DNA of 11,102 bases from Wenzhouxiangella sp. (lineage in GTDB: Bacteria > Pseudomonadota > Gammaproteobacteria > Xanthomonadales > Wenzhouxiangellaceae): contig SKZJ01000158.1 of assembly GCA_007127425.1 (NCBI GenBank), positions 1 through 11,102 of the forward strand, written 5' to 3'. The position numbers were made by a program, and so were the translations under genes. Under the pieces are notes generated by a model, which saw only the letters and a list, made by a program, of their open reading frames with translations, made no database searches and was not told where the DNA came from. Shown in pieces: positions 1 through 6,639 of the stretch (position 1 is its first letter; the number at the start of each line of letters is the position of its first letter).

Positions 1-1
1 A

Positions 2-202
2 TGGCAAGGCAACCTGCTGGTCGCCAGCCTGGTCGAACGGACCATTCGACGCATCGTGCTGGACGGAGAGCAAGTTGTCAGCGACGAGCCGCTGGGCCTG
101 GAACTCGACCGCCGCCTGCGCGACGTCCGCGTCGGGCCGGATGGGGCGTTGTATGTGCTTACGGATGAGAGGGAAGGTCGGGTTTTACGTATAACCCGAT
201 GA
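2..202 (+). CDS. C-terminal fragment, PQQ-dependent sugar dehydrogenase-like (GSDH family)
   Basis: This is the last 66 codons of a gene that enters from the left edge; it is open from base 2 and ends at TGA 200-202. The visible protein has beta-propeller-like repeats: GNLLVASL, then RRIVLDGEQVV, then LRDVRVGPDGALYVLTDE and a final GRVLRITR. The pattern of a DVRVGPDGALYVLTD strand followed by a last short strand ending in R-I is typical of the C-terminus of soluble PQQ-dependent aldose/sorbosone dehydrogenases (YliI/Asd-like), which oxidise sugars in the periplasm. The catalytic and PQQ-binding residues lie outside the window, so the enzymatic assignment rests on the terminal blade alone. Other six-bladed propellers (SMP-30 or NHL types) could look similar. 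A small inverted repeat (CGGGTT 179-184 with AACCCG 193-198) lies over its last codons. Confidence 0.6.
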   Translation, partial: WQGNLLVASLVERTIRRIVLDGEQVVSDEPLGLELDRRLRDVRVGPDGALYVLTDEREGRVLRITR

Positions 203-210
203 AAAAACGG

Positions 211-352
211 GAATTGTAAAACGTAAAACGGGGGATGCATAATCGATTCAAGGTCTCAAGGTGGCCAATGGCGTGGGCCTTGCCATTGGCCACCCGAGCT
301 AAAAACGAGACTCCCGGCTCACCCCCATTTCATGTTTTCCGTTTCACGATTT
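211..352. repeat. Palindromic intergenic element: heptamer arrays flanking a central hairpin
   Basis: Between the two convergent genes there is an imperfect long inverted repeat centred near base 277. On the left, two direct copies of a 7-nt unit (TGTAAAA, CGTAAAA; about 215-228) run into CGGGGGA. On the right, read on the minus strand from 349 down, three units (CGTGAAA, CGGAAAA, CATGAAA) run into TGGGGG. About 30 nt of poorly matched sequence on each side then leads to a perfect 13-bp inverted repeat (separate entry). The arrangement of 7-nt periodic array, G-run, spacer and stem in mirrored copies looks like a REP- or MITE-type element rather than chance. No transposase or second copy is seen here, and no function can be assigned. 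Confidence 0.55.
260..294. terminator. Perfect 13-bp hairpin between convergent genes, possible bidirectional terminator
   Basis: GGTGGCCAATGGC (260-272) and GCCATTGGCCACC (282-294) are exact reverse complements separated by a 9-nt loop. The stem sits between the end of the rightward dehydrogenase fragment (202) and the end of the leftward amidohydrolase operon (395), where a shared terminator would be expected. Neither strand has a clear U-run directly after the stem, so it is not a textbook intrinsic terminator. It may instead be the core of the surrounding repeat element or a 3'-end stabiliser. A smaller 5-bp hairpin (CACCT 370-374, AGGTG 379-383) lies closer to the amidohydrolase stop. 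Confidence 0.45.
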
Positions 353-394
353 CAAGCCCCAAGCCGCCCCACCTCATCAGGTGCCGGCCAGAGA

Positions 395-1660
395 CTAGCC
401 ATCCCCGTCGCGCCCCGGACGGCCCCGGTATCGCTCATAGAGCTGCCGCTGCCGATCACGCGACAAGTCGTACTCCTCGCCGTCAATCCAGGCACGTTGT
501 ACCTGCGTGGTGACTTCCAGCGCATCGCCGGTGGCGGCGAAGAAGGTGGCACGTTTACCGGCTTCCAGCGAACCCAGCTCGTCGCCGAGGCCGATGATCT
601 CGGCCGGCCACAGGGTCACGCTCTTGAGTGCAGCCTCGCGATCCAGGCCGAAGGCCGCGGCCATGCCGGCCTGGAACGTGATGTGGCGGGCATTACCGGC
701 AGTGAAGGCTGATCCGCCGTCGGTGATGGCAAAACGCACTCCGGCCTCGGCCAGCTTTGCACCGGCAACGTAGGCTGCGTCGTAGGGTTCCCAGCCGCGT
801 GCCGGCATGGTGTGGACGCCATTGAGAATGGCGGGAATGTCGCCCTGTGCCAGGCGGCTCGCCAGGTGCTGCAGATCGGGGCCGCCGACCAGCACGATCT
901 CCTCGAGGCCCTGCCGCTCGGCCCAGTCGAGCGCCGCATGCATGTCGCGCTCGCCATGGGTGTGCAGGAATACCGGCACTTCACCTTCCAGCACCGGCTC
1001 GAGTGCGGCAAACTGATCGTTGTGTGCCGGACGCGGGGCGGCACCATCACTCCAGGCGGTCATCGCCCGTGACCAGGACCGCGCCTGGTCCAGCACCTCG
1101 TTGATGAGTCGCAGATCGTCATCGTCGTCATTCTCGGCAGCCGAGCGTGGAAAGGCCACATGCATGCCGACAGGGGCGGCCAGTGTCATTTCTTCCCAAT
1201 TCCAGCCGGACAGGCTGATGGCAGCCGACGTACCGCGAATCATGCCGCCCTGCGGCACCACGTGTGCAGTCAGCAGGCCGCCGGCCACGTTGGGCGCAAA
1301 CAGCATGGAATCGTGATTGACCGCGACCTCGGCACGGATGGCGGCGTTGATCTGTCCCATCTCGGTCGTGTCCTGCGTGCCGGCCACGGACCCGATCTCG
1401 GTCAGCCCCAGCACGGTGCCGGCATGGATCAGGCCGGGATAGAGGTGCAGCCCGGAGAGATCTTCGGTGCGGGCCTCGCCAGGCACATCGACATCGCTGC
1501 CGATCGCCTCGATGCGCCCGTCACGGACCAGCAGCACGCCATCCTCGATGGCCTCGCCACTGACGGGGTGGATGGTGGCACCGACATAGGCGACAGTCTC
1601 GGCCTGGACCGGAGCAGCCAGCAAAAGAACGAGCAGCAGGGGAACAGTGGTTCGCAACAT
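395..1660 (-). CDS. Exported amidohydrolase-superfamily protein with degenerate metal motif (operon gene 3)
   Basis: A 421-residue protein with a signal peptide (residues 1-20, ending APVQA) and an imidazolonepropionase-like amidohydrolase fold (COG1228 type). The N-terminal beta part contains HPVSGEAIEDG and VRDGRIEAIG. The end of strand 1 reads YPGLIHAGTVLGLTEI, so the usual metal-binding HxH is reduced to H79-A-G81. Later conserved positions remain: FLHTHGERD (H233, H235), an AITDGG segment with D314, and the C-terminal sandwich LGSLEAGKRATFF. An acidic loop ENDDDDD lies at about 176-182. The start at 1660 is chosen because it begins the signal peptide and lies one base after the upstream stop (TGA-C-ATG), indicating translational coupling. 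A longer reading to 1780 would put 40 non-signal residues over the neighbouring gene. Activity as a hydrolase is doubtful; it may be a structural partner of the middle gene product. Confidence 0.82.
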   Translation of the reverse strand: MLRTTVPLLLVLLLAAPVQAETVAYVGATIHPVSGEAIEDGVLLVRDGRIEAIGSDVDVPGEARTEDLSGLHLYPGLIHAGTVLGLTEIGSVAGTQDTTEMGQINAAIRAEVAVNHDSMLFAPNVAGGLLTAHVVPQGGMIRGTSAAISLSGWNWEEMTLAAPVGMHVAFPRSAAENDDDDDLRLINEVLDQARSWSRAMTAWSDGAAPRPAHNDQFAALEPVLEGEVPVFLHTHGERDMHAALDWAERQGLEEIVLVGGPDLQHLASRLAQGDIPAILNGVHTMPARGWEPYDAAYVAGAKLAEAGVRFAITDGGSAFTAGNARHITFQAGMAAAFGLDREAALKSVTLWPAEIIGLGDELGSLEAGKRATFFAATGDALEVTTQVQRAWIDGEEYDLSRDRQRQLYERYRGRPGRDGDG

Positions 1661-1661
1661 G

Positions 1662-3110
1662 TCAGGCACCCCCCATGAGCTGGCGGAATAACTGCATGCC
1701 GGGTTCGTTTTCGTCCGGCTGGTCATCATTGTCATCGGCTTCCTCGTCATCATTCTCGCCCTCGCCGTTCTCACTTTCACGCACCAGGGCGATCAGCTCC
1801 TGGCGTTCGGCCTCCCAGGCCTCGCGCATTTCCAGGTCACGCTCACGGTCGAAATACAGGCGACCGTCGATCCAGGTCTGGTCGGGACGGCTATAGACCG
1901 ACAACGGATGACCGCTCCAGATCACCAGGTCGGCATCCATGCCCTCCTTCAGGCGCCCCAGGCGATGACCCAGGCCGAGCTGGTCGGCAGCATTGGCCGT
2001 CACCATCTTGAGCGCCTCGTGCTCGCCCACGCCGCCATAGCGTACGGCCTTGGCCGCTTCCAGGTTCATGCGCCGGGCCAGTTCCGGGTTGTCAGAGTTG
2101 ATGCTGACCTGCACGCTGCGCTCATGCATCAGCGCCGCGTTGTAGGGAATGGCGTCGCGCGCCTCGTACTTGAACGCCCACCAGTCGGAAAAGGTCGAGG
2201 CGCCGGCGCCATGCTCGGCCATCTCGTCGGCCACCTTGTAGCCTTCCAGCACATGATGGAAGGCCTTGATGCGGAAACCATGTGATTCGGCCGTGCGCAT
2301 CAGGGCCAAAAACTCGTCGGCGCGGTAACCGTGCGAGTGCACATCGATATCGCCTTGCAGGATGTCGACCAATGCCTCCATTTCCAGATCGCGGCGCGGC
2401 GGTACGCGGTCGCGTGCATTACGCCCCGCGTGTGCCTCGTGGCGTTCGGCATAATCACGCGCCATCTGGAACTTCTCATCGACCACCTGGGCCACACCGT
2501 GGCGGGTTTGCGGGTAGCGAGGATTATCCGGCTGCCAGTTGCTCTGCTTGGGGTTCTCGCCCAGCGCGAATTTGATGGTGCCCGGAGCGTCGTCGATGAT
2601 CATGTCGGCCGGGTCGGCACCCCAGCGCAACTTGACGGTCACGTTCTGCCCGCCGATGGCATTGGCCGAGCCGTGCATCAGGTGCATGGTGGTCAGCCCA
2701 CCAGCCATCTGCCGGTAGATATTGATCGAATCGGCATCGACAATGTCGCGTGCCTCGACCATGGCCGTGCTGATCAGCGACATCTCGTTGACGCCGCCGA
2801 GCATGGCGGCATGCGAGTGGGCATCGATCAGGCCCGGGGTCACGTGGCGGCCTTCGGCATCGATCTCGATGCTGCCACGCGGCGCGCGCAGGTCTTCACC
2901 AATGCGCCGGATCTCGCCGCGCCTGATCAGGATGTCGGTATTTTCCAGGATCCCGGCCTCGTCGGCCGTCCATACCGTGGCGTTGCGGATCAACACGTGA
3001 TCGGGCTGTTCCGGCTGTGGACTGTTCCAGGCCTCGATGTCGTGCGCGCCGGCCAGGCCAGGCCCCATGGCCACGGCAACGGTCAATACAAAAAGCTTCG
3101 TCATCTTCAT
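1662..3110 (-). CDS. Exported amidohydrolase, metal motifs intact (operon gene 2)
   Basis: A 482-residue imidazolonepropionase-like amidohydrolase with a signal peptide (about residues 1-22, ending GLAGA). It carries the superfamily signatures: VWTADEAGILENTDI, TPGLIDAHSH (H98, H100), GTIKFALGENPK (K181, a candidate bridging lysine), DVHSHGY (H258, H260), AFHHVLEGYK (H285, H286) and SINSDN (D340), then the closing strands GRLKEGMDADLVIWSG. It is therefore the only one of the three paralogues likely to be catalytic, probably hydrolysing a C-N bond (a peptide or cyclic amide) in the periplasm; the substrate cannot be read from sequence. The C-terminus has an unusual poly-acidic stretch (about 448-470) before a hydrophobic end. 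The start is supported by a GAGGAGG site (complement of about 3117-3123), and its ATG overlaps the upstream stop by 4 nt (ATGA). Confidence 0.88.
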   Translation of the reverse strand: MKMTKLFVLTVAVAMGPGLAGAHDIEAWNSPQPEQPDHVLIRNATVWTADEAGILENTDILIRRGEIRRIGEDLRAPRGSIEIDAEGRHVTPGLIDAHSHAAMLGGVNEMSLISTAMVEARDIVDADSINIYRQMAGGLTTMHLMHGSANAIGGQNVTVKLRWGADPADMIIDDAPGTIKFALGENPKQSNWQPDNPRYPQTRHGVAQVVDEKFQMARDYAERHEAHAGRNARDRVPPRRDLEMEALVDILQGDIDVHSHGYRADEFLALMRTAESHGFRIKAFHHVLEGYKVADEMAEHGAGASTFSDWWAFKYEARDAIPYNAALMHERSVQVSINSDNPELARRMNLEAAKAVRYGGVGEHEALKMVTANAADQLGLGHRLGRLKEGMDADLVIWSGHPLSVYSRPDQTWIDGRLYFDRERDLEMREAWEAERQELIALVRESENGEGENDDEEADDNDDQPDENEPGMQLFRQLMGGA

Positions 3111-4753
3111 GCCGCGTCCTCCTCGTCGGGATCGCCGGTGCGGCGACCGCGAACATCGAACTCACCTTGCGGGCTCGATCCGGCACCCCTGCCACGATCA
3201 CCCTCGATATCCATGTACATCGTGAACGAGCCCGGCATGCCCAGGCGCGAACCGTCGATGCGCATATCCAGGCGACTTCCGGAAACACGTGCTTCCGACA
3301 ATGGCAGGCGGGTTCCCATGATCTCCATGCTGCCGCTCAACGTGGGCGCGTCACCGCGGAGAGTCAGCGTCGCATCGATGTTGCCCATGCCGGCAACGAT
3401 CAGTTCGATGTCCCATTCGCCGGCCGGTTCGACTTCCGGCGGCTCCATCTCGCGCAGGAGATGGCGGCGGCCGTCGACCCAGACCTCCCGTATCGACGGA
3501 GAAGCGACAAACAGCTCGTCCTCAACCAGCAGGAAGTTGGCCATGTAACCGGCCTCGATACGACCGGCGCGCCCGCCCAGTCCCAGAGCGTTGGCCGGCT
3601 CGGTGGTGAGTGCGGCCAGCGCACGATCCGGATCCAGACCCCGTTCAATGGCCTTTTCAAGGTGCTCGAACAGATTGCCCGGACTGCCATGCGGGTGGGA
3701 AGTCAGCAGCACCGAAAGCCCGGCTTCCATAACCCGGGCCGGGTTCTCGGGAGCCAGGTGCCAGTGACGCAGTTCCTGAAGACTGGCTTCGCGTTCGGCG
3801 TCCTCTTCCAGATCCGGGGCAGAAGGAAAGTCCAGCGGCAGGATCTGGCCGATACCGCTCGCCGAAATACTGTCCAGGCGCTGGTATTCCTTGCCGTGGC
3901 CGACCATCCAGGCCGACAGGCCGAATTCATCGACAAGACCCGAGATCCGCAGGCTGTCGAGGGTGTCGGTGGCCTCGAAAACCACCGGAACGTCGCCGGT
4001 GATCAATCCTTCAAGGGATTTAACCCCCTCGAGAAACTCGGGGCGTCGCTGCGACGGGCTGTTCTGCCACACCGAGCGGGCCTCGGCCTGCCATTGCGCA
4101 TCCAGAAAGGCCTGGCGCAACAGGGCCACGCCGCCCATCAGCGAAGAGGGGAAGCTGCGCCCGGACATGCGAGCGTGCAGCGAAATATGCTGAAACAGCT
4201 GCGGCTCGATCACATTGGCGCCGTATCCCCCCTCACCCAGGTTGACCAGCGCACTGCGACCGCGCACCAACCCGTCTTCCGGTGCCAGCACGGCGGTGGT
4301 GAAACCCGCATCACGCAGGGCATCGACTCGATCCGCAGGCCAATGCCGCGAGTTCATCCGTCGATCGGGCGTAATCAACGGGTGCGGATACTTGCCGGGG
4401 CGATGAGTAACCGGATCACCGTTGTCCTCCTCGCTGCCGTCATCTTTGTCCCGGACGAAGGCGACCGGCACGTAGGCATCGATCAGGCCGGGATAGATTG
4501 TCAGCGCGGCCTCCTCCGGGTCGTGTTCGTAGACCGTGGCGTCGGCCGGGATATCGATCCCTTCACCCACTGCCTCGATGATTCCATCGCGCACCACCAG
4601 TGCACCACGCTCAAGTACCTCACCCGGGCCAACGACAATGCGCACGCCGGTGACGGCAAACACCTCGGTGACAGGCTGACGCAGCACCGGCTCGGCGGCC
4701 AGGGCCTGGCCCACACCCAAGGCGGCAATCAATAGGAAGATGGTCCTGTACAA
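3107..4753 (-). CDS. Exported amidohydrolase-like protein, degenerate metal motif plus C-terminal beta domain (operon gene 1)
   Basis: A 548-residue protein starting at TTG, with a signal peptide (1-20, ending ALAA). The N-terminal half follows the amidohydrolase plan (ALVVRDGIIEAVGEGIDIP, IYPGLIDAY), but the HxH is replaced: Y94 and P96 sit where the middle paralogue has H98 and H100. An acidic loop follows (KDDGSEEDNG). The barrel ends with LTTEPANALGLGGRAGRIE and the closing strands FLLVEDELFV and VWVDGRRH. Residues of about 446-535 form an extra beta-rich region (WDIELIVAGMGNIDATLTL and MDMRID-like strands) that is not part of the usual amidohydrolase fold. From memory, Bacteroidetes carry roughly 1000-residue proteins in which a degenerate half like this is fused to an intact half like the next gene. 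That suggests gene 1 and gene 2 products work as a unit. Confidence 0.82.
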   Translation of the reverse strand: MYRTIFLLIAALGVGQALAAEPVLRQPVTEVFAVTGVRIVVGPGEVLERGALVVRDGIIEAVGEGIDIPADATVYEHDPEEAALTIYPGLIDAYVPVAFVRDKDDGSEEDNGDPVTHRPGKYPHPLITPDRRMNSRHWPADRVDALRDAGFTTAVLAPEDGLVRGRSALVNLGEGGYGANVIEPQLFQHISLHARMSGRSFPSSLMGGVALLRQAFLDAQWQAEARSVWQNSPSQRRPEFLEGVKSLEGLITGDVPVVFEATDTLDSLRISGLVDEFGLSAWMVGHGKEYQRLDSISASGIGQILPLDFPSAPDLEEDAEREASLQELRHWHLAPENPARVMEAGLSVLLTSHPHGSPGNLFEHLEKAIERGLDPDRALAALTTEPANALGLGGRAGRIEAGYMANFLLVEDELFVASPSIREVWVDGRRHLLREMEPPEVEPAGEWDIELIVAGMGNIDATLTLRGDAPTLSGSMEIMGTRLPLSEARVSGSRLDMRIDGSRLGMPGSFTMYMDIEGDRGRGAGSSPQGEFDVRGRRTGDPDEEDAA

Positions 4754-4764
4754 GACGCTTCTCC
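4754..4764 (-). promoter_or_regulatory. Ribosome binding site that fixes a TTG start
   Basis: On the minus strand GGAGAAG (complement of 4758-4764) stands 4 nt before TTG at 4753. No ATG or GTG occurs in this frame between the upstream in-frame stop and this site, and the residues that follow form a good signal peptide. A nearby ATG at 4766 opens a different frame without coding character. Confidence 0.7.
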
Positions 4765-4768
4765 ATGC

Positions 4769-4795
4769 AAAAAACGATCCCGGATTCTAACCGGG
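4769..4795 (-). terminator. Leader hairpin with U-run before the amidohydrolase operon (possible attenuator)
   Basis: Read on the minus strand, CCCGG (4795-4791), a 7-nt loop and CCGGG (4783-4779) are followed by ATCG and six consecutive T (complement of 4774-4769). This is a compact intrinsic-terminator-like shape placed just upstream of the Shine-Dalgarno site of the operon's first gene. If the promoter lies farther upstream, the structure is in the 5' leader and could act as an attenuator. The stem is only 5 bp and the U-run is offset by 4 nt, so it may be weak or fortuitous. Confidence 0.35.
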
Positions 4796-4882
4796 CACCG
4801 TCGACGATGCATGGGTCGGAGGTCACGGATGCCGAAGGAATCTGTATCTCGCAGGAAAAATAGGCGCTCCATCACGCTTTTT

Positions 4883-4895
4883 GTTACATTGCAAC
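4883..4895. promoter_or_regulatory. Imperfect palindrome in the divergent intergenic region, candidate operator
   Basis: GTTACATTGCAAC is a 13-bp near-palindrome (GTT-CA-T-TG-AAC, one mismatched pair) in the 176-nt space between the leftward amidohydrolase operon and the rightward electron-transfer operon. The surrounding stretch, about 4877-4914, is the most AT-rich part of the gap and is the likely site of the rightward promoter. I could not find a convincing paired -35/-10 in it: TACTAA at 4897-4902 or TAAAGT at 4900-4905 are possible but poor -10 boxes. No regulator is assigned. Confidence 0.25.
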
Positions 4896-4929
4896 TTACT
4901 AAAGTGGATATAGAGGAAAAGCCCGCCGC

Positions 4930-6243
4930 ATGATTCGTGCCCGCACCGCGAGACTTCTGGTCTGGTTACTGGCCCTGGTGCCGGTCCTGCTACTCTTGCT
5001 CGGGTTCGGCGCCTCCGACCTCGCATCTCCGGCAGCGGCCCTCAACGCGCTGGGCCGACTCACGGGCGTGGCCGGCTTGGCCCTGCTGCTGCTTGCCGCC
5101 GCGCTCAGTGCCCGCGTGCCGGGCTTCGATCAGCCCTTCGGCGGCCTGACGAAGCTCTGGCATACCCATCATCTTCTCGGCGCCTGGTCATTGGTCCTGC
5201 TGTTGCTCCACCCCGTACTGCTGGCGATGGCCGCCGGGGCACATGGTATCGACGTCGCTTTCGCCACCCTGTTTCCGCCGCTTTCCGACATCGCCACCTG
5301 GTCGGGCTGGGTAGCGCTGATCCTGATGATGGTTTTCCTGGCACCGAGCTTCCACTTCTTCGGCCGTCCAGACTACGAGCGCTGGAAATTCATCCACCGC
5401 CTGGCCGGTCCGGCCGTGATCCTGGCGCTGGTCCACACGTTCTACTTTTCTCGCACCATGCCTGGCTGGGCCGACGTGGCCGTATGGTCGGCCTTCGCCG
5501 CCCTGGCCGTGGGCGCGGTGACCTGGCGTTTCGTGTTCTCGCGCCGCATCGGCCGCCTCAATTACCGGGTCAAGGCCGTCAATGAACCGGCCAACAACGT
5601 CGTCGAGCTGGTACTGGAGCCAAAGAAGCGATTGCTCAACTACCAGGCCGGCAACTTCGTCTATATGGCGCCGTTCGACCGGAAACTGGACGACGGCTAC
5701 GGCGAAGAGCATCCCTACACGCTGTCGTCCTCGCCCGATGAAGACACTTTGCGCATGGCCGTCAAGGACCTGGGCGATGCCAGCCGCGCCATCCAGGGCA
5801 TCCGGGTCGGCTCGAAGGTGACGGTGGAAGGTCCATACGGCCGCTTCTTCAAAAGCCCCGACCAAATCCAGACCCCGGAGTTGTGGGTTGCTGGCGGCAT
5901 CGGCATCACGCCCTTCCTGGCCCGCATGCGCCACCTCACCGGTCGCGGTGAAAAGGCCGACGCCCATCTGATCTTCTGTGTCCAGGACGAGGCCCGCGCC
6001 CTGTTTCTCGATGAACTGCAGTCCCTGGCCGACGCCCTGCCCGGCTGTCACTTGCACATGCACTATTTTTACCAGGAAGGCCCGGTCAGCCAGGAATACC
6101 TGGAAACAGCCTGCCCGGACCTAACCGAGCGCGAGATCTACATCTGCGGTCCGACACCGCTCAACCACCTGATCCAGCGACACGCCCGCGCTGCCGGCGT
6201 GCCGCTTTCGAGAATCCATACCGAGGAGTTCGAACTGCTATGA
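4930..6243 (+). CDS. Ferric reductase-like transmembrane flavocytochrome with FAD/NAD(P)H domains
   Basis: A 437-residue membrane flavocytochrome of the ferric reductase/NOX type. The N-terminal half has about six hydrophobic segments (near 8-27, 41-62, 82-104, 124-142, 159-175, 184-203). Two histidine pairs of equal spacing, H81/H94 and H156/H169, match the bis-heme ligation pattern of this superfamily. From about 210 a ferredoxin-reductase-type module follows: HPYTLSS (261-267, FAD), GPYGRFF (301-307), AGGIGITPF (321-329, NAD(P)H) and YICGPTPL (404-411). The protein ends HTEEFELL. Expected role: electrons pass from cytoplasmic NAD(P)H through FAD and two hemes b to the periplasmic face. The gene heads a rightward cluster, and its stop overlaps the next start (ATGA). 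A GAGG at 4913-4916 is a rather distant ribosome site. A respiratory-burst-like superoxide function is possible, but the downstream cytochromes point to a protein acceptor. Confidence 0.85.
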   Translation: MIRARTARLLVWLLALVPVLLLLLGFGASDLASPAAALNALGRLTGVAGLALLLLAAALSARVPGFDQPFGGLTKLWHTHHLLGAWSLVLLLLHPVLLAMAAGAHGIDVAFATLFPPLSDIATWSGWVALILMMVFLAPSFHFFGRPDYERWKFIHRLAGPAVILALVHTFYFSRTMPGWADVAVWSAFAALAVGAVTWRFVFSRRIGRLNYRVKAVNEPANNVVELVLEPKKRLLNYQAGNFVYMAPFDRKLDDGYGEEHPYTLSSSPDEDTLRMAVKDLGDASRAIQGIRVGSKVTVEGPYGRFFKSPDQIQTPELWVAGGIGITPFLARMRHLTGRGEKADAHLIFCVQDEARALFLDELQSLADALPGCHLHMHYFYQEGPVSQEYLETACPDLTEREIYICGPTPLNHLIQRHARAAGVPLSRIHTEEFELL

Positions 6244-6602
6244 AAAAACTCACCTACACCCTGTTCGTCGCATTCTGGGCCGTCGTCCTGACCGTCGCCG
6301 GCCTGTACGCCATGGATCACAAGGAAGCCGCCAAGTCCAACGGTGACGAACTGCCCGCCTACACCTGGGAAGAGATCGCCAAACACGACTCGCTCGACAG
6401 TTGCTGGAAAGTCATCGACGGCAAGGTCTACGACTTCACCGATTACATCCCCGACCATCCCACACCGCCGTCGGTGATGGAGCGCTGGTGCGGCAAGGAG
6501 TCCTCCGAGGCCATGCGCACCAAGGGCTACGGCCGTGATCACTCCCCCGCCGCCTGGGCAATGATCGATGATTACCTGGTCGGGACAGTTGCGAAGGACT
6601 GA
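6240..6602 (+). CDS. Membrane-anchored cytochrome b5-like heme protein
   Basis: A 120-residue protein with one N-terminal hydrophobic segment (about 5-24), which would act as an anchor or uncleaved signal, and a cytochrome b5-type domain from about 38 to 117. Typical b5 elements are YTWEEIAKHDSLDSCWKVIDG, split by the usual W/V strand, then KVYDFTDYIPDHP. The classic HPGG at the first heme ligand is replaced by H73-P-T-P-P, and the second candidate ligand is H101 (GRDHSPAAWAMI). C55 and C84 could form a disulfide, as expected if the domain is periplasmic. Translation is coupled to the flavocytochrome by a 4-nt overlap. It is the obvious acceptor for electrons leaving that protein's outer heme, and may pass them on to the decaheme cytochrome. 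Heme binding is inferred from the motifs. Confidence 0.82.
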   Translation: MKKLTYTLFVAFWAVVLTVAGLYAMDHKEAAKSNGDELPAYTWEEIAKHDSLDSCWKVIDGKVYDFTDYIPDHPTPPSVMERWCGKESSEAMRTKGYGRDHSPAAWAMIDDYLVGTVAKD

Positions 6603-6639
6603 GTTGACTGATTGTCGTCGCGGAATCTCCACAGGCTGC

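Noticed and set aside
211..230. CRISPR-like direct repeats near GTAAAACGTAAAAC
   Set aside because: The units are 7 nt and directly adjacent without spacers, which does not fit a CRISPR array.
235..712. Small plus-strand frames at 235-513 and 332-712
   Set aside because: They run through the palindromic element into the antisense of the amidohydrolase C-terminus and have no coding character.
1661..1780. N-terminal extension of amidohydrolase gene 3 to an ATG at 1780
   Set aside because: The extra 40 residues overlap the end of gene 2, come from antiphase reading of its acidic tail (Arg/Met/Thr-rich), and would bury the clear signal peptide that starts at 1660.
2331..4735. Long plus-strand frames opposite the amidohydrolase genes (2331-3548 and 3017-4735)
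   Set aside because: They lie antisense to genes with clear family motifs, have no family character of their own, and are expected by-products of GC-rich codon bias.
5188..6063. Minus-strand frame of 291 codons opposite the flavocytochrome gene
   Set aside because: Antisense shadow of a strongly supported gene; no recognisable motifs.
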